Shown: positions 1 through 6,008 of the stretch, in pieces
Numbering within the stretch: the stretch's first letter is position 1
Layout: each line of letters starts with the position of its first letter
Assembly (NCBI GenBank): GCA_015486685.1
Contig: WFRC01000197.1
Coordinates: 1-6,008, forward strand
DNA: 6,008 nt
DNA from: Caldifarciminota bacterium
GTDB taxonomy: Bacteria > Hydrothermota > UBA3072 > WFRC01
Direction: 5' to 3'
The notes under the pieces: generated by a model
The model's database searches: none
The model's input: the letters and a program-made list of their open reading frames with translations, nothing else
Told to the model about the DNA's origin: nothing
Position numbers and translations under genes: made by a program

Positions 1-1485
1 ATTCCATTACAGCAGTCAAAAGTAATGAAAGAGGTGAGTAATAAATTAGGCGTGGATTATAAATATGGCTTAAACGAGATTCAAAAACTCAAATCTCAAG
101 GTTTTTTACCATGGGATAAATCTCTGCCATTTATTGATGAGAAAATCTTAAATGTGTGGCAGTCATATCAGGAATACTTAAAAAAGAATAATTCAATGGA
201 TTTTGATGACATCCTGATTTACACTGTAAGGTTGCTCAAAGATTACAATAAGTTAAGGAAGGATTATCAAAAAAAATTTCAGTATATACTTATTGATGAA
301 TTTCAGGACTTAAATCCTGTCCAGAGACAGATTATTAAGCTCCTTTATTCTGTCGAGAATAGGGTTTTTGCTACTGCCGATGAAGACCAGATGATTTATG
401 GATGGAGAGGTGCATCGCGCGATGGAATAAAATATTTTCAATCTCTATTTTCACCAGCAGGCGTAAAAGAACTTGTATTATCTTTTAGGTTACCTCCAGA
501 AATAATGAATGCAGGGATAAATCTCATATCACATAATCAAGACAGGAAGGAGAAAATTATCATTCCAAAGAAAAACACACCATCAGATGCACTAATTCTG
601 AAATACTTTCCAAAAATGGGAAGTGAGGCTGAATTTATTGGAAAAGAGATAATTAAACTTGTTCATCAGGGACATAATTACTCTGATATTGCAGTAATAT
701 TCAGGTCATACAGTATATCAAGAAAACTTACAGAGATTTTGAACAAAAAGGGTGTTCCCTTTACATCTGTTGGTGGTGGATTTTACGAGAGAAAAGAAAT
801 CACCGGTCTTATAAATGTCCTTTCATATATAAATAAACCAAAGGATGCTTCCTTACTCTACAAAGCCCTAAATTATCCGGATAATCTCGTTTCAAAAAAA
901 CACTTTAAGAAGGGTGAAATTTTTGAATACATTAAAAATATAGGAAAAGGTAGTAAAACATATAAGAGGTATAAGGTTCTGGAGTATCTTTCATCATCGA
1001 TTTTCGGGATACCCATACCAAAGATTGTGCGTTCAGCTGTTGAATTCAGCGGTTGTATAGACTATTTTTTGAAAAAAGAAGATGCAACAGAGAAGATAGA
1101 AAATATAGATGAATTCATCAGGTCTGCAGAAGAATTTGAATTGCAGTTTCCGGGGAAGTCACTCTCAACATTTCTGAGATACATAAAGGATGTATCCCAT
1201 GCAGGATTTTCCGGAGATGAGGGTGTAAATCTTTTATCTGTATATAAGGCAAAGGGATTAGAATTCCCTATTGTATTTATCTTTGGTCTGCGTGATGATG
1301 TATTTCCTCGTGTTGCTTCGCTGACCACCAAAGAAGATTTAGAAGAAGAGAGAAGGCTGATGTATGTTGCATTAACAAGGGCAACGGAGCGTGTTTACCT
1401 CACATACAATACAGGTTATAGTTATCTAACAGGGGAAGGAAAGCCGTCGCGATTTTTAAGAGAAATCTTCGGCCAAAACGCTTGA
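1..1485 (+). CDS. UvrD/Rep-family superfamily 1 DNA helicase, 5'-truncated by window edge
   Basis: ATP-dependent 3'-5' DNA helicase/translocase of the UvrD/Rep/PcrA type, acting in DNA repair or replication restart. The frame is open from base 1, so the ATG at 25 is probably an internal methionine and the true start lies upstream. Counting residues from base 1 (494 visible): DFDD near 67; motif II DEFQD at 99-103 (Walker B); motif III ADEDQMIYGWRGA at 126-138; LSFRLPPEI (motif IV region) near 160-168; motif V SVYKAKGLEF near 413-422; motif VI EEERRLMYVALTRA near 448-461, with the arginine finger. In PcrA/UvrD motif II lies about 220 residues in, so roughly 120 residues are missing, including the Walker A motif. 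The protein ends about 35 residues after motif VI and so lacks the long C-terminal tail of classical UvrD. Motif III has Ala where GDxDQ is usual, and motif V has Tyr where His is usual. The family is certain; assignment to UvrD, PcrA or Rep is not. Confidence 0.95.
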   Translation: MPLQQSKVMKEVSNKLGVDYKYGLNEIQKLKSQGFLPWDKSLPFIDEKILNVWQSYQEYLKKNNSMDFDDILIYTVRLLKDYNKLRKDYQKKFQYILIDEFQDLNPVQRQIIKLLYSVENRVFATADEDQMIYGWRGASRDGIKYFQSLFSPAGVKELVLSFRLPPEIMNAGINLISHNQDRKEKIIIPKKNTPSDALILKYFPKMGSEAEFIGKEIIKLVHQGHNYSDIAVIFRSYSISRKLTEILNKKGVPFTSVGGGFYERKEITGLINVLSYINKPKDASLLYKALNYPDNLVSKKHFKKGEIFEYIKNIGKGSKTYKRYKVLEYLSSSIFGIPIPKIVRSAVEFSGCIDYFLKKEDATEKIENIDEFIRSAEEFELQFPGKSLSTFLRYIKDVSHAGFSGDEGVNLLSVYKAKGLEFPIVFIFGLRDDVFPRVASLTTKEDLEEERRLMYVALTRATERVYLTYNTGYSYLTGEGKPSRFLREIFGQNA

Positions 1486-1553
1486 CAATCAAACACCGAC
1501 ACCAAGAATGGATGAAAATCAGGGGGTTATAAATTTTTATCTCTCAATTTGTG
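1486..1553. other. convergent intergenic gap without a clear terminator
   Basis: These 68 bp separate the stop of the rightward helicase gene (TGA, 1483-1485) from the stop of the leftward dehydrogenase gene (TAG on the minus strand, 1554-1556). Two converging transcripts would normally end here. I see only a weak AT dyad around 1529-1540 with a two-base loop, and no GC-rich hairpin followed by a U-run on either strand. Termination may be Rho-dependent or the transcripts may overlap. Confidence 0.5.
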
Positions 1554-2729
1554 CTAAAATGAATTCTGGTATATGGTGAATATGTCCTTATCGGTTAAAG
1601 GTTTTGGATGGGTATTGAGCCAGTAGCCTGTCCTTTTCGCATTTTTTATAAGGAACGGAATTTCACTCTTTTTTACTCCTAATTTGTTCAATGGTGTAAA
1701 TGCACCGATTTCTTCAAGAAATGCCTTTATAGATTTTTTCAAGTCTTTACTGGAAAAGAGCGTTTTTGCAAGTTTTTTACATCGGTATCCATTTATATCA
1801 CACACATTTTCAAGATAAGCAGGAAGTAGCGATGCAAGGCCTGCGCCATGAGGAATATCAGGATGAAATGCAGATATAGGATGTTCCAATGCATGAAGCG
1901 TCATATCGCCACTCCCTCCGCCTATATCTGGAAATCGAGAGCAGGCAAGCGTAGATGCAAAAGAGAGCATCTCTCTATAATGGATATTATCCAATTCTCT
2001 GACAGCCATTGGAAGGAAAACCACAACTATTTTCATTAAGTATTCCTGTATTTTATCTGTCAATGAAACACCTTTGGTGGATGTTACATATCTTTCAAGT
2101 ATATGGCAAAGGATATCCACACCTCCAAATATTGTGGTGTTTAATGGAACTGAGACTGTCAAAGAAGGGTCAACTATGGAAAATTTTGGGAATAAGTACT
2201 TATTTATAAGGACTGCTTTTTCTCTGGTTCTTTCATTTGTAATCACTGCACCTCCATTTGCTTCGGAACCTGATGCAGATACAGTTGGTATTTCAATAAT
2301 TGGGAGTGGAGAGTTCTCAATTCTTTTGCCTTTTTTGCCTGTAAATGATATATAATCCCATATAGACCCTGAATTTTTTGCAACAATACTTATACCCTTA
2401 GTAGCATCCATAACACTTCCACCCCCAAATCCTATTACTACATTACATCCAAACTCCCTCGCAAGTTTGCCACCTTTATCTATTATTGCGACAGTGGGAT
2501 TTTCACCTATCCCTTCATATATTTTATAATCTATAGATGCATTTTTGAGCAGTTCTGTAAGTATATCAAGATACCCATTGGTTCTTATACTTCCTCTGCC
2601 AATAACTATAAGTGCCTCTGTCCCAATTTTTTTTATCAATTTTCCTGCACTGTTTATACTGCCTGTACCAAAAATAATTTTTACAGGCAGGAATGGCCTG
2701 AATTTTAAGGATTTAAGAATGGTATACAT
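1554..2729 (-). CDS. iron-containing (group III) alcohol dehydrogenase, BdhA/YqhD-like
   Basis: NAD(P)H-dependent alcohol dehydrogenase/aldehyde reductase, cytosolic, of the usual family length (391 aa). An N-terminal dinucleotide-binding half begins with PVKIIFGTGS at 15-24 and carries the family signature GGGSVMDATK at 102-111. The IPTVSASGSEA stretch at 147-157 corresponds to the conserved P-T-x-x-x-GSE motif. The C-terminal metal-binding half shows the expected four ligands: Asp205 and His209 in GGVDILCHILE, His279 in HALEHP, and His294 in PHGAGLA. This last block resembles BdhA/YqhD-type enzymes more than FucO or glycerol dehydrogenase. His279 and His294 are 15 residues apart, against 14 in YqhD and FucO as I recall them. 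The ATG lies 10 bp after the stop of the preceding gene with no strong Shine-Dalgarno site, which suggests translational coupling. The start fits the family N-terminus, although the frame stays open a little upstream. It is the last gene of the operon; its substrate is unknown. Confidence 0.93.
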   Translation of the reverse strand: MYTILKSLKFRPFLPVKIIFGTGSINSAGKLIKKIGTEALIVIGRGSIRTNGYLDILTELLKNASIDYKIYEGIGENPTVAIIDKGGKLAREFGCNVVIGFGGGSVMDATKGISIVAKNSGSIWDYISFTGKKGKRIENSPLPIIEIPTVSASGSEANGGAVITNERTREKAVLINKYLFPKFSIVDPSLTVSVPLNTTIFGGVDILCHILERYVTSTKGVSLTDKIQEYLMKIVVVFLPMAVRELDNIHYREMLSFASTLACSRFPDIGGGSGDMTLHALEHPISAFHPDIPHGAGLASLLPAYLENVCDINGYRCKKLAKTLFSSKDLKKSIKAFLEEIGAFTPLNKLGVKKSEIPFLIKNAKRTGYWLNTHPKPLTDKDIFTIYQNSF

Positions 2730-2739
2730 TTTTTCAATT

Positions 2740-4068
2740 TTACTCAGAGGATTTTGACAATCTATTTAACAGGAACAGTCGTCTTAGGGACTCAAAATTT
2801 GTCAGTAGTGCGAGTATAAATAGGACAGGTAGGAGTTGGTTAAAAATGCCGCCAAGAAATATTATAAATAGCCTTACATCCCTTCCGAATCTGAAACCCT
2901 TTTTCTTGTTTCCTATTTCTCTTAAAAAACTATCATACCATCCTGCTGTATAACTGTTCATAAATGTACCTATTAAAGTAATAAAGCCTAATATCCACAC
3001 ACCTCTCCAACCTGTATTTATCCATATTCCATACATAATTCCGAAAATTATAGATGCATCTGCATACCTATCAAGTATCCTATCCATCCATCCTCCATAC
3101 TTTGTTTGTTGAAATTTGAGCCTTGCTATTTCCCCATCACAACCATCCAGAATGGAGGAGAGTTGAGCAAAAATGCCGCCAATAATAAAATAAATATATC
3201 TCCCGTTTGAAAAGAAGATAGCAGAAATAATAGCGGTAAGAAAAGAGATGAAACTAATCTGGTTGGGTGTAATGCTTAATTTTGAAAGAAAAGCAGAAAT
3301 TTTTGTGGATAAGGGTCTATTGAATATTCTTGAGATGGGTCCATCGGTAATTTTCCCTAAATGCTGAATAAGAACCTCTTTTGCCTTTTTTAGGGCAATC
3401 TTATCGTCCACATCAATCCAGAATTTACCTGTAATATCAACAGGCTTCAACTTTCCCCAATCTGAAAGCACCTGATTGCCCGCGGATAAGGCATATTTTC
3501 CATTTTTTATACTCACTTCAAGTGCATCGAATATTTTTGGAGAACATAAAAATATACCTGTATCTACACCATTATAACTTTCTAATGCCTTACCAATCTT
3601 TTTTATTCTTCCGTCATTAATCCATACCTTTGTTACATCATCAGGATTAAAATGTTCTCCCTTTATATCTTTATCCACTGCAAGAGCACATTCATCCCTT
3701 TTAAGTGGTACTTTTATCAATCTTTTCAAAATGGATTCGTTGAAAATATGGTCTGCCATTAGCAGGATAAAATTTTCCGCTTTCAGAGTTTTTTTTGCAG
3801 ATAATACGGACACGCCATTCCCCTTTTCCCAATCTTCATTCATCACATACTCTATATTTATCCCATATCTCTTTCCACTGCCCAATTTCCTCTTAATCTT
3901 TTCTCCCTTGTAACCCAGAACTATAACAAAATCTTTGATATCTGCTTTTTTTGCCGACAGCAAGATACGCTCAATAAGTGATAATCCATAGATATAAATT
4001 AAAGGCTTAGGAAGTTTTTTGTGTCTCATTCTACTGCCTCTACCAGCAGCAATAATCAATGCTTTCAT
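2740..4068 (-). CDS. bifunctional sugar/polyol-phosphate cytidylyltransferase - CDP-alcohol phosphatidyltransferase (IPCT/DIPPS-like)
   Basis: Two-domain membrane enzyme of 442 aa. Residues 1 to about 235 form a nucleotidyltransferase domain: AAGRGSRM at 7-14 binds the nucleotide, LPKPL at 19-23 carries the conserved lysine, MADH at 104-107 supplies the metal-binding Asp106, and WIDVDD at 217-222 is the second metal site. Residues from about 240 form a CDP-alcohol phosphatidyltransferase domain with ITPNQIS at 266-272, about five or six hydrophobic helices (roughly 270-287, 290-307, 337-352, 354-371, 398-423), and the complete signature D-x2-DG-x2-AR-x8-G-x3-D-x3-D: D308, D311-G312, A315-R316, G325, D329, D333. 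The same order and length occur in archaeal and bacterial bifunctional inositol-1-phosphate cytidylyltransferase/di-myo-inositol-phosphate-phosphate synthase. By that precedent it would make a CDP-polyol and transfer the polyol phosphate to an alcohol at the cytoplasmic membrane face. All catalytic residues appear intact. The architecture is secure; inositol as substrate is inference, and another polyol or lipid head group is possible. Confidence 0.88.
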   Translation of the reverse strand: MKALIIAAGRGSRMRHKKLPKPLIYIYGLSLIERILLSAKKADIKDFVIVLGYKGEKIKRKLGSGKRYGINIEYVMNEDWEKGNGVSVLSAKKTLKAENFILLMADHIFNESILKRLIKVPLKRDECALAVDKDIKGEHFNPDDVTKVWINDGRIKKIGKALESYNGVDTGIFLCSPKIFDALEVSIKNGKYALSAGNQVLSDWGKLKPVDITGKFWIDVDDKIALKKAKEVLIQHLGKITDGPISRIFNRPLSTKISAFLSKLSITPNQISFISFLTAIISAIFFSNGRYIYFIIGGIFAQLSSILDGCDGEIARLKFQQTKYGGWMDRILDRYADASIIFGIMYGIWINTGWRGVWILGFITLIGTFMNSYTAGWYDSFLREIGNKKKGFRFGRDVRLFIIFLGGIFNQLLPVLFILALLTNFESLRRLFLLNRLSKSSE

Positions 4069-4076
4069 ATATATAC

Positions 4077-4087
4077 ATCACCTCCTT
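4077..4087 (-). promoter_or_regulatory. very strong Shine-Dalgarno site of the cytidylyltransferase gene
   Basis: On the minus strand this reads AAGGAGGTGAT, an 11-base perfect complement to the usual bacterial 16S rRNA 3' end. It lies 8 bases before the ATG at 4068-4066. This supports that start over an out-of-frame ATG that overlaps the end of the site. Confidence 0.85.
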
Positions 4088-4091
4088 CCTG

Positions 4092-4119
4092 AATATAACA
4101 AAAAAATTCACATTGTCAA
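4092..4119 (-). promoter_or_regulatory. sigma70-type promoter of the leftward operon
   Basis: On the minus strand there is a perfect -35 box TTGACA (4119-4114), a 16-bp spacer, and a -10 box TATATT (4097-4092) matching the consensus at five of six positions. Counting seven bases on puts transcription start near 4085, which is inside the Shine-Dalgarno site. The predicted leader is therefore only about 17 nt. The hexamers are seen; the start site is inferred. Confidence 0.7.
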
Positions 4120-4149
4120 CCCGATTTTTGATAAAAATGTTTTTTTCCC

Positions 4150-4177
4150 TTGACTAAATAATTTTATTTATTATATT
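4150..4177 (+). promoter_or_regulatory. sigma70-type promoter of the rightward membrane-protein operon
   Basis: The -35 box TTGACT (4150-4155, five of six matches), a 16-bp spacer and the -10 box TATATT (4172-4177, five of six) mirror the leftward promoter. Expected transcription start is near 4184, giving a leader of about 130 nt that contains the whole heptad repeat dyad. A TAAAAT at 4182-4187 is an alternative -10 but has no -35 at proper distance. Confidence 0.6.
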
Positions 4178-4214
4178 GGGGTAAAATATCGTAGAGATTG
4201 TATAAAAAACTATG

Positions 4215-4299
4215 TTTAAGGTTGAATGTTAAAGGTTGAAGCACAAAATCAGCATTCTATCAATCTACTTTTAACTTTGAACCTTCAACTTTTAACATT
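4215..4299. repeat. heptad repeat arrays in inverted orientation forming a 17-bp stem-loop
   Basis: The left array (4215-4242) is four 7-base units on the plus strand: TTTAAGG, TTGAATG, TTAAAGG, TTGAAGC. The right array (4268-4295) is four units on the minus strand, read from 4295 down: TTAAAAG, TTGAAGG, TTCAAAG, TTAAAAG. The consensus is close to TTNAARG. Because the arrays face each other, 4225-4241 pairs with 4283-4299 over 17 bases with no gap; the only non-Watson-Crick pair is G4234 with T4290, a G-U wobble in a rightward RNA. The loop is 41 nt. The right arm ends six bases before the Shine-Dalgarno site of the next gene, so the fold could affect translation of the rightward operon. It could also be a mobile-element remnant or a protein-binding array. 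Confidence 0.75.
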
Positions 4300-4305
4300 A
4301 TTATT

Positions 4306-4312
4306 AAGGAGG
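4306..4312 (+). promoter_or_regulatory. Shine-Dalgarno site of the fibronectin-domain membrane protein
   Basis: AAGGAGG stands 1 base before an ATG at 4314 and 4 bases before a second in-frame ATG at 4317. The spacing favours 4317 as the real initiator, with a TTG at 4323 as a weaker option. Confidence 0.7.
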
Positions 4313-4313
4313 T

Positions 4314-5417
4314 ATGATGAATTTGATATGGATGATAATACTTATTTTGCCGCCCGGAAATGTAAAGGCTTTTGATACGCCAAATGACGAAGGTGGGTCT
4401 ATTACAATTAAATGGAAAGTATCACCCGATGAAGAAAAAGGATTGGTCAAAAGTTATGAAATCTTTCGTTCCAAAGAGGGCGGTGAATTTACCTATTTAG
4501 GACATATCAGGGCGGGTTTAAATACATATGATGATAGCAGAGGTGTGAAAGATGGGGTTCACTATGCTTATAAAATCAGGACAAAGGGCGTAAATGGTGA
4601 ATATTCCGATTTTACTGCACCTACTTTACCGGTAGTATCTTTTCCACAATGGTTTAACAGAAGTAAGATAAACATTCTCCTTGCAACAATCATTTACCTC
4701 GCTTTGGTTATCTATTTCGTTGAGACAGGAAAAAGGGGTAAAAATCTATTCATAAGAAAGATTGCAGGTCTTGATGCACTGGATGAAGCAGTAGGAAGGG
4801 CAACAGAGATGGGGAAGCCCATTTTGTATGTACCAGGATTAGGAACTATGAGTGATGTTGCTACGATTGCCGCTGTAAACATCCTGAGTCCTGTTGCAAA
4901 AAAGGCTGCGGAATATAATACTACACTTAAGGTACCAAATTTTGACCCTATTGTGATGACTGTAACACAGCAGGTTGTTAAAGAAGCATATACAGAGGCA
5001 GGGAGACCCGATGCATTCAGCAAGGATAATGTGTTCTTTTTAACGGACAGCCAATTTGCCTATGCCGCTGGTGTGGATGGTATTATGGTGAGGGAAAAAC
5101 CCGGAACGAACCTCTTTATGGGTACATTCTATGCAGAATCTCTTATCTTAGCAGAGACAGGGAATATGACAGGTGCAATTCAGATTGCAGGAACAGATGC
5201 AGTAGCCCAATTACCATTTTTTGTTGCTGCCTGTGATTTTACCATTATTGGTGAGGAATTATATGCCGCAAGTGCATATCTTTCACGAGACCATAAATTA
5301 CTCGGTAGTATAAAGGCACAGGATTGGGGCAAAATTATCATACTTACTTTGCTTGGACTGGCAACGGTATTTTCCTTTTTCCATATAAATCTATTTTTGA
5401 ATTTTCTAAAGGTATAA
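4314..5417 (+). CDS. membrane protein with N-terminal fibronectin III-like domain and conserved DUF6754-type domain
   Basis: Protein of 367 aa with no known biochemical function. Residues 4-12 are a short hydrophobic segment that may be a signal or anchor, followed at once by a fibronectin type III-like fold: PPGNVKAF at 13-20, SITIKW at 29-34, SYEIFRS at 47-53, Y-x-Y at 84-86. A transmembrane helix lies at about 119-136, followed by a basic cluster (GKRGK, R148, K149), so by the positive-inside rule the fibronectin part faces outward and residues 140-337 face the cytoplasm. That domain has GLDALDEAVGRATEMG at 152-167, PGLGTMSDVATIAA at 174-187 and a conspicuous block AESLILAETG to GEELYAASAYLS at 274-324. 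A second helix lies at about 340-362. I match the central domain to DUF6754 from memory. The following membrane-protein gene starts 6 bp after the stop. The likely true start is Met2 (4317). Confidence 0.75.
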   Translation: MMNLIWMIILILPPGNVKAFDTPNDEGGSITIKWKVSPDEEKGLVKSYEIFRSKEGGEFTYLGHIRAGLNTYDDSRGVKDGVHYAYKIRTKGVNGEYSDFTAPTLPVVSFPQWFNRSKINILLATIIYLALVIYFVETGKRGKNLFIRKIAGLDALDEAVGRATEMGKPILYVPGLGTMSDVATIAAVNILSPVAKKAAEYNTTLKVPNFDPIVMTVTQQVVKEAYTEAGRPDAFSKDNVFFLTDSQFAYAAGVDGIMVREKPGTNLFMGTFYAESLILAETGNMTGAIQIAGTDAVAQLPFFVAACDFTIIGEELYAASAYLSRDHKLLGSIKAQDWGKIIILTLLGLATVFSFFHINLFLNFLKV

Positions 5418-5422
5418 GGAGG
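5416..5422 (+). promoter_or_regulatory. Shine-Dalgarno site overlapping the upstream stop codon
   Basis: AAGGAGG shares two bases with the TAA stop at 5415-5417 and stands 1 and 4 bases before two in-frame ATGs at 5424 and 5427. This is the same arrangement as at the preceding gene. The overlap points to co-transcription and coupled translation. Confidence 0.75.
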
Positions 5423-5423
5423 A

Positions 5424-6008
5424 ATGATGAGAAAACAATTACCCCTGGCAATTGCATTTATTGCAGGTTTTATAATGGTCATTCAATACTTTATTCCTCA
5501 TCCTGTTTCACAGGAATTTTACAAAATAATGGTCCAGCAGTGGCTTATTATTATTTCCCTATTTATGTATCTTTTTGCATGGAGGAGTTTTACAATGTAT
5601 CATACAAGAAAAATTCAGAGAAAAGCAGAAGGTTACTGGTATAGTATCATTGCCCTTGCTTCGGTTCTATTTATGGCATTTGCAGGTTTTTTGACAAACA
5701 GGGGGGCATTTTTTAATTCTATGTATGACTATGTATATGCACCTCTTCAGGCAGCGATGTTTTCCTTGCTTGCATTCTTTATTACATCTGCTGCATTTCG
5801 TGCATTCAGGGCAAGAAACTTAGAAGCAACGCTTTTGCTTGTAACTGCCGTTATCGTTATGCTCGGCAGGGTTCCTGTCGGTGCCCTGATGTGGAAAGGA
5901 TTACCTGATTTTGTTGAATGGATATTAATGTATCCGAATATGGCAGCACAGAGAGGTATTATTATAGGAGTGGGATTGGGTAGTATTGCCACTGCGATGA
6001 AGATTATA
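5424..6008 (+). CDS. polytopic membrane protein of unknown function, 3'-truncated by window edge
   Basis: The frame stays open from the double ATG at 5424/5427 to the last base, giving 195 codons without a stop. Hydrophobic segments lie at about 7-25, 37-53, 74-91, 106-125, 134-156 and 177-190, so at least five or six membrane helices are visible. Basic stretches after the second helix (HTRKIQRK, 60-67) and after the fourth (RAFRARN, 126-132) suggest these loops are cytoplasmic. No enzymatic or transporter motif is recognisable in the visible part. It begins 6 bp after the fibronectin-domain gene, with a ribosome site overlapping that gene's stop, so the two are surely one operon and probably partners in one membrane complex. 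It might belong to a small-molecule, sensory or envelope system; nothing in the sequence decides this. Confidence 0.85.
   Translation, partial: MMRKQLPLAIAFIAGFIMVIQYFIPHPVSQEFYKIMVQQWLIIISLFMYLFAWRSFTMYHTRKIQRKAEGYWYSIIALASVLFMAFAGFLTNRGAFFNSMYDYVYAPLQAAMFSLLAFFITSAAFRAFRARNLEATLLLVTAVIVMLGRVPVGALMWKGLPDFVEWILMYPNMAAQRGIIIGVGLGSIATAMKII

Noticed and set aside
1482..1509. Possible rightward promoter: TTGACA, 16 bp, AAGAAT
   Set aside because: The -10 box matches only four of six bases and it would drive antisense RNA into the dehydrogenase gene; the -35 box overlaps the helicase stop and may be chance.
1848..2355. Several overlapping plus-strand open frames of 63-93 codons inside the dehydrogenase gene
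   Set aside because: They lie antisense to a gene with all catalytic motifs intact, overlap each other, and show no recognisable domain.
1554..2729. Phosphonoacetaldehyde reductase (PhpC-type) identity for the iron alcohol dehydrogenase
   Set aside because: The HALEHPISAFHPDIPHG block resembles BdhA/YqhD-type enzymes rather than the HA-SY-PHGHA pattern I recall for PhpC, and no phosphonate genes are visible in the window.
4215..4299. CRISPR-like array
   Set aside because: Units are 7 bases, directly abutting, imperfect and in opposing orientation; there are no spacers.
4712..5482. Minus-strand open frames of about 100 codons opposite the fibronectin-domain gene
   Set aside because: They are antisense shadows of a strongly supported coding frame and have no ribosome binding site or domain of their own.
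5324..5644. Plus-strand open frame of 106 codons spanning the junction of the two membrane-protein genes
   Set aside because: It crosses the stop, ribosome site and start of the real genes in another frame; the competing frame from 5424 has a strong ribosome site and continuous membrane helices.
5747..5992. Minus-strand open frame of 81 codons near the right edge
   Set aside because: It is antisense to the polytopic membrane protein, whose frame is open to the window end.

Overview
The window is AT-rich bacterial DNA holding five protein genes and one compact divergent control region. Strong Shine-Dalgarno sites, sigma70-type promoter hexamers and tight gene spacing fit a bacterium. A membrane-bound cytidylyltransferase/CDP-alcohol transferase fusion, of a type best known from (hyper)thermophiles, and a BdhA/YqhD-like iron alcohol dehydrogenase suggest an anaerobic, possibly thermophilic, poorly cultivated lineage. 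No rRNA or other marker gene is present, so the phylum cannot be named.

Layout: (1) 1-1485, plus strand: the C-terminal three quarters or so of a UvrD/Rep-type superfamily 1 helicase, cut by the window edge. (2) 1486-1553: a short convergent gap with no convincing terminator. (3) 4068 down to 1554, minus strand: a two-gene operon, first the cytidylyltransferase/CDP-alcohol phosphatidyltransferase fusion (442 aa), then after 10 bp an iron-dependent alcohol dehydrogenase (391 aa). (4) 4069-4313: a divergent intergenic region with two back-to-back sigma70-like promoters of matching design (16-bp spacers, TATATT -10 boxes) and, in the predicted leader of the rightward operon, an imperfect heptad repeat array whose halves face each other and can fold into a 17-bp RNA stem just before the ribosome binding site. 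(5) 4314-5417, plus strand: a membrane protein with an outer fibronectin type III-like domain and a large conserved domain that I recognise, from memory, as the DUF6754 type. (6) 5424-6008, plus strand: a multi-pass membrane protein, cut by the window edge and tightly coupled to the gene before it.

The leftward operon probably makes a phosphodiester-linked polyol product: the fusion would activate a sugar or polyol phosphate with CTP and then transfer it to an alcohol. The family precedent is di-myo-inositol phosphate synthesis, but the substrates cannot be read from sequence. The dehydrogenase may supply or reduce an alcohol in the same pathway; that is inference. The rightward pair looks like a membrane complex of unknown function and is the best candidate here for an undescribed system, together with its structured leader.
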